Assembly: GCA_023238725.1 (NCBI GenBank)
Contig: CM041550.1
Location: 9,750,440-9,814,439 of the forward strand
DNA from: Scortum barcoo
Taxonomy: Eukaryota > Chordata > Actinopteri > Centrarchiformes > Terapontidae
Direction: 5' to 3'
DNA length: 64,000 bases
Translations under genes and position numbers: made by a program
Shown: piece by piece, positions 37,072 through 49,611 of the stretch
How positions within the stretch are numbered: position 1 is the stretch's first letter
Layout: every line of letters begins with the position of its first letter
The notes under the pieces: generated by a model
Databases searched by the model: none
What the model saw: only the letters and a program-made list of their open reading frames with translations
Told to the model about the DNA's origin: nothing

Positions 37072-39108
37072 AAAGTGCTTGATGTTGGGTTTGGTTTTCT
37101 TTCCCACTGCGCAGTATGTTTTTCAAGAGCTTTAACCTGCCCACTTTAAAGGCATAATGAGATAAAAATAATCCTTCTCAGACATCACTTGTGATCCACC
37201 AGCTGTGTGTGGTCCTGTCTGTATCAGCAAAGACCCTACTCTGCCTGGATTTTATTTTCTGGGTGTCAACGTTTGACCATTTGGGCAGTGGTGTGTGGCT
37301 CCACCAGCCAATAACAGTGCACAAACTGATCACAGACTGTGATGTGCAGGACCCTAAACAACATAGTGACCAGTTGCCAGACCATAAGCAGATGGTCCAA
37401 CAGGTCCAATTGTGAGCTTTGTGGGAGGAGGGGCCAACTTTGAATACATCATTTTAAAGGAGGTGCACTTCTCAATACTCTACTGAATATTTCGCATTCT
37501 AGCAATTATAGTCTCTGCTAAGAAAACGTGCCATGAACAATAAGATGTTTAAAATTATGCACTGGTAATTCTGTGTCTTACCTTGCAGAAATCACCTGTT
37601 ATTCCCTATGTGGAAAGATTAAGCCTTAAATCATGATCCATCCAAGAGATCCATCTCTTCCTCTGCATACATTCCTCTTCCGTAAAAATTAGTCAATCCA
37701 GCCAGGCAGAATTTCTAGTGAACTGTTGTGACTGTTTCCTCTTTTTATCTGTCAGTAGTCTGCTGTTAAATTTGTCCTTGACAATCGAATACTACCATTT
37801 TATGTTCTAAATCCTGTGCCACAAAAAAAGATACCACTTTTGAAATATGTTTTCCTAAATATATTGCAACAACAGCAGCAGGATCCAACAAGTGGATATA
37901 GCCCACAGTTTTAAAGTTTTTTCCCAGTCACATAGTATAGATCACATTTATAAATATGCATGTTGTGGCTGTAAGGAACTCTGCAGGACCAGCAGAGCCA
38001 TGTCAGGCATTTCATATGTCCCTGAAACCATTCCTTTACTTTGCCAAAAACTGAAATACAATATTAGATTTCATTTTGCTGTGTTGTGCAGTTTAAATTA
38101 TTTGGTCCTTTACAGATCTAATTGAGTTACTTAGTAGAGCCAGTTGATGGCTTTGTTCCTTGCATAAGCTTTATTTACAGCAGGTTCCCTTTGTAGTATA
38201 AAAGATGCAATAACAGTTCAAGTTGTCAAATAAAAAAAAAAAAAAGATTTATTTCAATCCACAATTTTTCTTCTTCTGCCATTTGACACTTCTGAATTCG
38301 TTATTTTATACTGACAGTTTTTCACTGTATCACCTAAAGTGATGACAAATAGATACTGAACTAAAATAAATTAATTAGAGAGAAAAAGGGTGAAAGAGCA
38401 TGCAGAGAAGAAAAAGAACAAACAAACAGAAAGGAAAAAAAAAACAAAAAAGGAAAGTCAGGCATAAATCAGATCACTGACAACATCTACCGTCAAGGTC
38501 ACTTTCCACATATTCAATCATGCCAGTGAGTTGAGTTAGAGCATCTGAGCGAGGAGAACTTGCTGCAGGGTTTGTGACCTCAATGCAAAACTTGGCACCG
38601 GGTTCAGCGCTCGTGTCCGGGGTCCGGCCTGGGGTGACTGAGCCACAAGGACAGCCATTGCTTCACACTTTAAATGTCATTTAGGAGGGGATATAACGAC
38701 TGTCGAGACTTTGGCGAGGAGCCACCCAGTTGGAGCTGCTGTTGCATGAATCAAAGTGACAGGCTGTGTCCTCTTTCTCCCATCCACCATCATGGTGGCT
38801 GTCATTAGCAGACAGGCGGTCAGAGAAGTCTTTCCACGCCGGCCTGATGATGCTGATAATCAACAAGTCTGTGTGTGAAGTGCTGTTGCAGCTGATGTGG
38901 TGAGCTGAAATAAGTCCAAAGGAGGGCCCTGGCAGTGTAGTCATGGCGGCTGACAGCTGTCAGAGAGCATGGCCATCAGCCACCAGTAAGTAAGCCGCAC
39001 ACAGCTCCGTCATCATTACCCCGCTGATTACCATTAATAGAAACAGACGGGCCAGAGTCTGGTGAGTCTCTGTGTATTCATGTAAATGAGAGATGGGGAA
39101 TTCATATT

Positions 39109-39110
<2 letters not shown>

Positions 39111-39150
<40 letters not shown>
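39111..39150. repeat. (GT)20 microsatellite
   Basis: Twenty uninterrupted GT units in intron 2. Confidence 0.97.
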
Positions 39151-39152
<2 letters not shown>

Positions 39153-42100
39153 ATGTGTTTATCGGTTTAGAAACTAGTTGGAAAGGAAGATCAAGTGAAC
39201 TACTTTATGCTGATGGAAAATATTCTAACAGTAGGAGAATCATTGAGGATAATGGCGGGAGCAAATGTTGATGCATCATTGTTATGTGCATGTGAATCAA
39301 GAGTATGCATGCATCAGTGTGCAACACGGTGAGCCTCTCTGATATCTGCCCATGCTGTAGTCTGTCGTGCATCAGAGTGAACACAGAGTTAATCAGGGTC
39401 TTACTTCACACTTTGACTTCATTTCACTGGCCAAGAGCTGAGATCTGTTGGATGACTCACATTCACCCTGTTGGGGGTTTGAAGGTCTTTTCAACTCTGC
39501 TACACAACCAAATAGCTCCAAGTCTGTGTAGTCCGGTGACATTGCCCTGGGCACCGTGCCACAGACTATCCTCCCCATCTACAACCCAGGTACTTTTTCT
39601 TGCTAGCCAAAGGTGGCACAAAGCAGGGAGAACAAGTCTGTCTGACTGAATTTGAGCATATACAGTAGCTGATCATTATTTCAAAGCACTCACTTCATGG
39701 GTATTTTTTTTTCTTTTTTAACACTTTTTTTTCTGAGCCTGTTTATTACCCCACTTGCACGGTTGCCGGTTTGTTATTTTCAAGCCACCAAATCAATACT
39801 TTCCAAAGTGCAGCCTTGCAGCGGGAAATAAAACAAGGGAGAAAGAAGATGGAAGGTACACGTGCTTTTCTCCCCACAGATTGTTTGTTCAATAACGAAC
39901 TGCATGAAAAAAAAGGGAAACAACTTGTAGTGATTACAGGCCCTTGCTGAGCTAATGGCCAAGCCTGCTCTGCGTGGTCACTTTCATTAAACACAGATCA
40001 ACAAAACAAGCAGCCCCCCACGTGCACCGTATGCCCACTTCAGGGAAACAGGCACCTGGATTACAGTGACCTTTAATGCGCGCAAGTTATAAAAGGAATA
40101 CAGTTAAAATATCTTATTGCAAAAATGTGTTAATACACAAGAGCCCACGCTGTGTGATGTAGTAGCAACCCTGAGCTTGGCACAGGTGCCAGCGTAATGA
40201 CATGTTACATTTTCTTGTGTGTGCTTGCACTAAATTTATTCCTGAGTCATTTGCATGACCTCCTCTATTTAGCCACCATACAATTAGAGCAGGAAATTAC
40301 CTGCTAAAGATAACAACATGACACATTGTTGTCCTGGATTTCTCCCAGTAAAAATAGCTCGTCGGCTATCTTGATACAGGTGTCTGGGGCACATGTGTTA
40401 GAGAACCAGCCTCATCCTGAACACAACTTGTGATGCTCTGTTTGTACTTATTTCTATTCCAGTTCTTTATGTGAACACGGTCAGTTATGGCGCTGCTATT
40501 CCAGATTCCAGAACGGGAGTGTGCGAACTGCTCATCGTCCATAATCCCTTCAGTGAATCATCCATTTTTTGTTAATCTGAGCTTGCATATAGAGAGCGTG
40601 ATGTTCGACTTCTTCACTGCATGTAGACTGACTGGTGTAGCAAATCACCCAACACAAGCACACACACGCACAACATGCCTCCCAGTGTGTCAGAGTCCCA
40701 GTAACAGTGAACAAAAGCCACGGAGGGAGCCAGATCCACTAGATTAACAGGGATTTCTCCCTCCTCCCTCCTCCTCCAAGCCCGAGCATTTGTGAACGGA
40801 AGTGTGGCAGCGGAACAAACCCCTCACTTGAGTCACTGAGACGTGCGTGGTTTTGAAATCGAGTCCTTCAATCCCCAACTTCTAAAAGAGGAGGAGAGGG
40901 GGGGAGGTTTTGGGGTAGAGTCAGCGAAGGAAGCAAGGAGAAAGGCGAGGGAGACAGAGAGGGTGAGATGCACGCTGTGGGGGGAGGAGCTCAGTCAAGT
41001 GGATCGGACTGAGTCTACGTATATTTTCATGCATAATTAAAACCACACCTGTTCCAGGTCAGGAAAGAGACAGAGAGACAGCAAAAGGGTCTGCGGAGGG
41101 GTGAAATGTTGGGAGGGGTGATGTGGGGATGAAAGTGCAGTGACACCATTAGCATGTTTGAAGAGACTGAACACACGTTAGCACGATTGCCTCTCATTTC
41201 CATACATATTGAGGCGTTCCGACGTGCTCGACGGGGCTGCGGTCATTGAAGTCTGATACACAGGAGTGCACTGGGAGGGCTTAAGGTTTGCCTTGCATCA
41301 CTAAGCCCTTATCCTCTATTTCCATATCGCTTCCCTAAACCCTGTGCCTGAGCTCACATCCACATCTGTAAACAGACATAGAATCCGGATGGAGTGTCTA
41401 CAAGTATAAGTGAGAAAATCCGCCCGAGTTTTCCCAGGAGTTCATCCTCAATGTAACCGACGAGCCACTGGAAAGATTGCTGGTAAGTTTCCCATTTTGA
41501 GAAGTGAGGGCTTCATTACTGTTTTGACATTAATTTCCAACATTAATCTTTATAAATGAGCGTTAACCCTCCATTGTAAGTAATCTCATGCATATGACTC
41601 AGAAAGTTGTGATATGACTTGATTATATCATTATATTGACGGCACGTGAGAGCAATATTTCCCAGCAAGAACGGCATCCCTGATGGAATCTGTGTGTCTG
41701 TCTTTCATACTCAAACTCCCAGCAGCCGTGTCGCCATGTTTTACTTTAAGTCGCAGAAGTGCCCACCTCCAGGGGTGTCCACCCCTAAAAAAAAAAAAAA
41801 AACGTTAGCTCCCCGGTAACACCTCAATCCCTCTGGAGTGGCTTAAACCCAATATGAGCCACTTCAAACACCTGCAGTTGATGCTGTCTTTGATGTGCGT
41901 GAGTGTGTGTGTGTGTGTGAGTGTGCGAGAGAGTATGTGCATTGCTCAAGTGTCTTTTATTGCTTGGACAAGATGATCGTGATGACTCATATTTGAAGAT
42001 GAAGAGAAACTATCCCCTCTATTGCTTACATCACACCTCCCATGCTCTCATGAAACAAATCCGAGTGTGTGTTTGTTTGGCTGCACAAAGGAATCCTCAT

Positions 42101-45100
42101 GCGAGATTAGACAGGTCTTTTTTTGTTGACTGCGGTAACAAAAGCGAAAGAGAACAAGGGACATGAAAGATTTTCAACGTCACTGTGGCAATGCATGTCC
42201 TTCCCATGACTCCATTGGGGGTCCGTGCCAGCTTCTTTCTAGGAACAGTGTTTTGCTCAAGGATCTAAATGAGGCTAATCAAATTTTTATTCCCTTTATT
42301 GTAAGACAAGAAGAATGATCTCTTAATTAAAATGTGCACAGAGCAGCAAGTAACATGTATAGTGCAGTGTATAATGATGACAATAAAAGGAAATGCAATA
42401 GGAGGAGGGATTATTTGACATATGTTACTTAATTTAAAGCGAGATTTTGGCCTTTTGTTTGAGTTTTGGACGGGGTGCCACTTGCTAATGAGATTGGCAA
42501 GAATGGGTGACTTTGAGAAGTCCCCGTTCAGAGTGTGCGTGTCATGTACGCCGAGGCAATGTGTAGTGTTCAGTTGATGCTTGAGTGTCATTGGTTGCGA
42601 CAGTGTGACAGTCTACTTGTCAAGCACGGTGACAAGAAAGCCCTGTAAGGTGCATGCATCATTGACAGAAAACACCATGATGGTCAAAGAGAGGATGCAT
42701 AGGCTGAACAGGGAGAAAATCGCAGGTGTGGACACCTAAGACACGAATATCAAGTATCCAAATGGAAGACATAAGTCAGATAAAGAAAGAAAGGTCAAAA
42801 AGCTAATTAATACTATTTGTCGATGGAGGAGGTGGTTCACCATGGACATCGAAAATCATGCAACATTGGCAACACTGGATTTCCAAAAACAAGGTGAATA
42901 AACAGAAGTATGTCTCACTGAACAAGACTCTTTTAGCAGCTTACTATGATTTACTAACATTGCCATGTGTTACAAAAACCCTCCTCCAGCATGCCGAATC
43001 CTTGCCACAGGGACAGATATCTCGCTGCACAAACTAGTATGGTTTTGGGGTTCAACATGGATGAAACACTTCCCATTCCCGCTGAATATTTCCCAAACAT
43101 CTTGCCCCACTGGAATGATGCATAAAAGGCTTCTTTCTCCTCAGCGTTGCCACCTGTGGCTCCATTAACTACACTGATGTCTATGGGACTGATTGCATCG
43201 ACCTGCAAATAATTACTCTACAGATACACACACACGCGCAACAAATATGCATATGCAGTGGGTACTGCAATGTCTGAATATTTAGCTTTGAAAGGATTTT
43301 AACTGTTGCATGATTAGGGCTATTGCCTGGTGCTACTATTATTTTGAGACAATCATGAAATCTTTGTATGATTGAATGGACAGTAAAAACTGAAGTGTGA
43401 TATAGTTATTTCTGGTGATGTCATGTTTTGGATGAGTACTGATACCTGTGGTCATAGAATTGAACAGAAAATGGACAGAGGGGAGATCTTCTGTGAAGCC
43501 TCTGTCTCCAGTTCCCCATTGTAAATCTATGGCAAGAGGTATGATTACACAGATGTGGAGAATGGTCGGTGGTGGGCGAGCCGTGAGTGGGTGTTCGGTG
43601 GTCACAGGTTGATTGAGGCTGATTTTTCACCAACATTTCCTGCCTGATGCCTCTGAGCTGCCATCTCACTCCTCTCCCCCAGTCACAGCCCAGACAGTGA
43701 AGCATGGAGCAACTCTGATTGATTTGGGAACACACTAATTAAGAAAATGCATGTATCTTCTCTCTCCCACTCCTCCTCATTCTGTGTATTTTCTTTCTTT
43801 CTGTTCGACACACTGAATGCCGTTCTCTGAAATGCACCCTCAAAATGTCAGTAGTGTTACACTAATAGAAACCAAATGAATGAGCCATTCAGTAATGCGG
43901 TACAAAGTCTACAAGTGCACACTAATGCACTGTATTGAAAAACCAAAATATGGGTTCTTTCACACAACAACAAAGTCTGAGTGAAAGTACTTAATCACAC
44001 TGCAGTTGTCAGTTATCATTCTAGTGAGATCTGTGATTTCAACAGCTCCTGTTACTGGTTTGATGTTAATAAACTGTTGTATTCCCTTTGCTTGTAATAT
44101 GAAATTGAAAATGCTTGTAAGGATATGGAACCACTGATAACATACCAATGAGGATAAAACAAAATCTAAAACACGCAACTAACGCCTATGATCAGCGTTT
44201 AGCTAATTTCTTTTTGCAACTGCAACTAAAAGTCTAAGTATCTTCTAGTAAAAGTGTCTTCATTGCATCTGGGCCGGTGCAGCAAACCACAGTTTGTTAA
44301 CTACAGAGCACTGAGTTGTTCATCTTCATGAGGAATTGTGGTTTCTGTCAGGTGTGTCGTTATCTACTGAAGCACCGCTCAGTGATGTCAATGCTTGTTG
44401 AAGTCTAAAAGTGAAATACTAAATAGTTAAAACGCTGGTCATTTTAAGTTTTCTTTTTATCTCCATCATTCTCTCACTCTCGCATATGCATACATACATA
44501 AACAACACTTGCACTAAATGATGTACAGATGTGGGGCAGTGGATTTTTTATCCACGTCAAAAAAGTCCCACTTTTCTTTCTTCTGTCATCGTCAGTGTCT
44601 TTGGTCAAGCGTCTATGCAGGACAGTGATAACTTGAAATCACAAATGAGGCAAAGGATCGAGAGCTCACTTTTCAGGTCAACTCCTGAAATTACCCCAGG
44701 ACAGATCGCGTGTTTAAAATGCATAATAATTATTTTGGCGCTGAGCTGCTTCTACAACACTTCTCTCCGAACGTCATTAGGAACCAGCTGAGGGGTATGA
44801 GCGACGCATGGCAGGCTGCAGAGTCCAGCATCACACCGAGCTCTTTCTTCATTGTCTCAGACCTCAGTGTGTAGACAAGGTCATCCACAGCAATGTGCTG
44901 GGTAAGATATTTTATTTTTTCACTGCCCTAGGGTTGTCTCTGGACATATTCTCTAACCAGAGTTTGCTGCAAAGTTGGTTATGGATGCACATCTAGCATT
45001 AGCAAAAGTGTTGAATTTTTTCTTGAGTTGTTTAAACATGGCAGGTTTAGAAAATGGATGGATGGATGTTTAATCATGTTGTTTTTACTTACTGTGGGCT

Positions 45101-45911
45101 TAAAGTGGTGTTGCTGCAAATTGATATCATATGCATGTGAGATTTTTGTGATGATGAGTGCAGGTGTATGAGCACTAAGACTGATACCAGGTGTTGGGAT
45201 CGCTGCATCCCTGCTGTCTACAAAATGTAAAATCTCCTGTCGAGTTCTGGTTCAGATTTTGTGTCGTCAAAGCCGTTCAAAGTCTGAATAAAAGCAGAGA
45301 GCTTAGCTTTTGACAAATGTTGGACTGAGCCTTTCAGGGTACAATTGTCCAAGATGTGGGTGATGTAGGATGTAGGAGCTTCAATCGAATGCCAGAATGA
45401 GTCAAATGTAAAAAATTACCTTTTGGATGAAATGCAAGTAAGAATGTACGATTAAGTATGAGTTCAGCAGCACTTTGGCTGAGGACCATGTCCCCTTTTT
45501 TCATTTCCTGGAACTGATTCAACCATTGGACTATAAAGTGAACTCACAGCTCAAGCCGCTGTGTCCGTCTGTCCAAGAACCACCAGTCATCGACACTGAT
45601 TCATAAGCACTGCCCCATAAAGTGGCACATTAGAATGACACTGCCTTTATTGCTCTTAATCAGATTCCTCCCTTAAAATTTCAAGATGACTTTGCTACAC
45701 TTGGGGAAATTTATATTAAGATGAAGTCAAATGATTTGGGTTTTAAACAAGGGTCAAATAGAGTCAAAACTTATTTAAAGCAAAAATATACAGTACTGTC
45801 CTTTATTTGCAGCACTGGGATAAATAAGTCTTTCTTTAAAAAAAAAAAAATTATTCTGTTTACCCTGAATGCTCTGTGCCTTTCAAGGGCTTGTGGGCAG
45901 GCAAACATAAA

Positions 45912-45934
45912 CCACACACACACACACACACACA
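45912..45934. repeat. (CA)n microsatellite
   Basis: About eleven uninterrupted CA units in intron 2. Confidence 0.95.
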
Positions 45935-46176
45935 TCCATACTTTCTCTCATTGTCTCTCATTATGGCTGCTCTTTCCCGTTTCACTGACCCTGACAATTC
46001 CCGAATTGAGCTAGTAAGCCCCCTGTCATTAAGACTGACTTTCACCTTTGTCAGAAAAATGAATGCTGTGGGTTTCACCTCAAGCAATGAGAGCCATTGA
46101 TACAAAGTGAAGAGAGAGGGTCATATTCACATTACCACCCTCTTCTAGTGCTAGTTTAGTTAGTTTGGAAGCTACC

Positions 46177-46200
46177 TATCCATCCATCCATCCAACCATC
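46177..46200. repeat. (ATCC)n short tetranucleotide repeat
   Basis: About five ATCC units. On the minus strand this reads GGAT repeats, a tail seen on many fish retroelements, but no element body was recognised next to it. Confidence 0.85.
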
Positions 46201-46679
46201 TATCAATAGCTACCATGAAAAAAATAGCAATTGCAAAACCTTATTTTTAAGTAAATATGAATGATATTATGATATGAATACAAAAAGTCAATAATGGTCA
46301 AGATCCACATCTACAATCTATTTTTAATTCTATGTTTGATGATTATTTATAAGTACAAAGTCTACCTGGAGCATACTTACTGCTGCTCAACTAGCTAACT
46401 AAAATCGATACCTTGATAAGCTTCACACTCCTCTCCAGTTGGACAATACCAAGAATCTCATGTTGTGTACGGCTGACATTTTAATTTGCAATGTAATGTC
46501 AAGCAGCAGGCAGCATCAGTTTCATCCTCCATTTGTCTTCCGCATCCTACCTTTGAGAAAAAAGATAAAGACAGAAAGAGAAGGAGAGCAGTGGAGTGAC
46601 ACTCCTTCCCATGAGGAGAACTCGCGACTCCATCAGAGCACTGGTAATGAGTGGACTCCTGTGGGGAATTCTCCAAATG

Positions 46680-46870
46680 GACTAATTTGTAATTGATTCA
46701 GTGCATTAATTACCGGCCTGGTTACGCCTGTGTCATGGTTAATATTGTGCCGATCTGACGAGGCCGGGAGGCTCGTCTGCGCCGGGACTGTTCGGGTGAG
46801 ACAGCCATTATTCAATTATGCCGCACATATCGGGGACGAGGCGAGTCTTAATCCGAGAGTAATCACTTCC
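46680..46870. promoter_or_regulatory. Candidate conserved non-coding island in intron 2
   Basis: It holds TGTAATTGATT and ATTAATTA (46705-46712), then a CpG-bearing segment with an internal repeat-free core. Clustered homeodomain-type sites in a clean, CpG-retaining block are typical of developmental-gene intronic enhancers. Conservation was not tested. Confidence 0.25.
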
Positions 46871-48064
46871 CCACGCTCCCCTACTATGAGCTGATGTGTG
46901 GGAGGAGGGTGCTGGGGTGGGAGGTAGTCCTCGATCCATGTAGCCCATGGTTAGCTCCTTAATCAGGCCTGGGAACCAAATCCCCTCAGCGCTATAAAGT
47001 TTTCTGGCAGTGAAAGAGAAGTGTGCAGTGTGATGAAAGTTTACAATGATTCTGTGATACAACTTCATACCGAGTTGGTGATGTGTGTCGTGATACTGCT
47101 GTTACTTTAAAAATGTGTACGAAAAAAGAAAAAAAAAACATATAATTCTACATTTTTACTGGCTTGATGTTGGCATATTGTGCGAATAACAAAAAAGTTG
47201 TACAACACAGTGCTGGATATTTGACTCTAACTCTGTTATAATTATGTTATAAGAACTCGGATGACCTTTACAGCTGGAGAGGTGATGCCACCGTCCTAAT
47301 GCTCTCTGACTTTGAGTGCCTGTTCTAAGATTATGGCATATAAGAGGTGAAGGCACTAGACCTCAAGGGTAAATTTCTCTTCACCGCTGAGGCACAAATG
47401 CCTTAATTGCAGAAACACTTGAGTGTGATTGGTTCAGAATGGATTCCCCCTTCGGAGGTATCAACAACAACATAACCCACCCACCAATTTGTGTGTGTGC
47501 TGTGATTGCAACAGTGCAGCATCTGCTAAGTGATTAAAAAGACTACAGACTTGGTTGGTAAGTGGCTCAGTTTGGCCTTCTCGTGGCCACCGCGCGCTGT
47601 GAAAATAAATCTCAAGGAACTGAGCGCTGTCCATGTGACTCATCAAAGCGGACCATGTGTTCCATTTTTGCTCGCAAAATAAGTGGAGAGCACAGACTGT
47701 ACTTTCCCTTTTTTCCCTTTATCAACTTTTAGTTCAACAACAGTCTGTTTTCAGCCCTGAGCAAGGAGAGAAGATAAAATAGAGGGCTCTCTCTCTCCCT
47801 AACAGTTGATTATATTTCTGCTTTGATCTACGGCGGCCATCCCCTAACCATTTTCTAAGAGTTTGGACCAAGCGCAACACAACAAAAACAACACCCACGG
47901 CCCAGGGAGTAACCAGACTCCATTGTGCCCTTCACTGCATATTTCAGCGTGGCAATCCAGAGAACGCCGTCAGGAGCTTTAAATCATCTGCATTCTCCTC
48001 TCTATGAGGCACATTTACTGTACTTCCTATCTAGACCAGGCATTTTGACACTGAAACACAGACA

Positions 48065-48160
48065 ACAGTCATTCTCAAACTGAGGTCCGGGCATGTTCGA
48101 AAAACCTTCGGGCCGCTCCAGCAATGAACCCCTGGGTGGGTCAGAATATGTCCTCCTATA
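48065..48160 (+). mobile_element. Possible hAT-type element terminus
   Basis: The words CAGTCATTCTCAAACTGAGG then TCCGGG resemble, from memory, the CAGTGGTTCTCAAA-type ends of hAT elements. No matching opposite end or 8-bp duplication was identified, so this may be a relic or a chance match. Confidence 0.3.
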
Positions 48161-49062
48161 AGTTAACAACATGAAAATAAAATCTAAAAAAAACCCCAAA
48201 TAAAACCTTACCTCCAATTATTTTAGCAAATGACGACGTTTTACCAGGAGTAATTTTTTGCCTTTTTGGCCACATTTAAGGGACATACCAATCACCCTCT
48301 GGGGGTGCTATGCCGGTCTTCGCACCATCAAATTAGAAGTCAGAGTCATTGGTGCAAGAAGGTAGGGGGGCTGTCACACAGCAGTTCTGTTACTTCAGTC
48401 CTCCACTAGTACCCTAGCGAGACTGTTAAGTGTTGCTGCGGGGAGCCTCGGCCACGCTTAATGGTCCTAACAGCATTATTAGCTAATAAAGGTTGATGGG
48501 CCTCGCGACTCGATAAATTTAGGAGGACAGGAGAAGAAGAAGCAGTGGCCGTGTTAAGGTGAGATTTCATTCTGGGAATTTATGTTTTATACTAAGGCCT
48601 CACCTACATAGGGAGCACAGCAGGACTTGCTGGAATAAATAGTTGGTGTTTTGATTGTTAATGTGTAAAAATCTAAGAGGGCTTATGAATGTTACTCTGA
48701 AGATCTACACATTTTGATGTTCCTTAACTCTTCCAGTTGCTGGTAAGATTGCCACATATGATTCTGAACACACTCGCGGCACCACTAAATTGTACTCTGC
48801 ATTGTATTTTGCAGAAGGAGTAATTACAGAACGCTTTGAGCTTGAGTGCTGCTGTTCTACTCAAATATGTTGACTACGAATTCTTAATAGTAAGTGAAAG
48901 GTTTCTTTTAGCGGGAGGTAACACACTCACAAACTCAATCACTCATATTTAGCAGGTCGCTTATATGATCAAGAACTGTGCTTCACTACAATTTTGAGGT
49001 ACTTGTTTTTTACTTGAGGTTTTTTTTTCCATTTCTTGCTATTTATGCCATATTTCCCATGC

Positions 49063-49063
<1 letters not shown>

Positions 49064-49117
<54 letters not shown>
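49064..49117. repeat. (ATT)18 microsatellite
   Basis: Uninterrupted ATT trinucleotide repeat. The Leu-rich frame across it is a repeat artefact. Confidence 0.97.
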
Positions 49118-49541
49118 TCTACTACACCACATTTTAGAGGCAAACATTGTACTTTTTACTGTTCTGCATTTGCTTGATAGCTTTAGCTACTAGTTACTTT
49201 TTATATTTAGATTATCAATTAAATGAAAAACTAATAAAATAATTAAGATATGTTATAAGATTGCTCCAAACAACCATTTGAACAAAACAAGTGTGGATGA
49301 AGGAGGTAGAAGAAAAATGTGTACATAATGTAACAGGGGCCAGAATCTCTGAAAAATGCCCTCCTTATATCTTGTCGTGTCTGAGTTAAGCGATGGCCCA
49401 ATAAAACAAGTATAAGAGTGGAAGAGAAATAGGTGATGTGGCCTCTTATTCTGACCACAGAGGAAATCTCTGAAATTGAAGATAAAGGTCTTGCTCTCTC
49501 CACGGGGGAACCAAGGAATCAGTTTTCTGACCCACTTGGCT

Positions 49542-49544
<3 letters not shown>

Positions 49545-49604
<60 letters not shown>
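49545..49604. repeat. Compound (CT)14-(AC)16 microsatellite
   Basis: A pure CT run (49545-49572) passes directly into a pure AC run (49573-49604). Confidence 0.97.

Positions 49605-49611
<7 letters not shown>

Noticed and set aside
45040..45070. TTTAGAAAATGGATGGATGG as a retroelement tail
   Set aside because: The wording is common at fish retroelement 3' ends, but no body with recognisable motifs precedes it, so it is not listed as an element.
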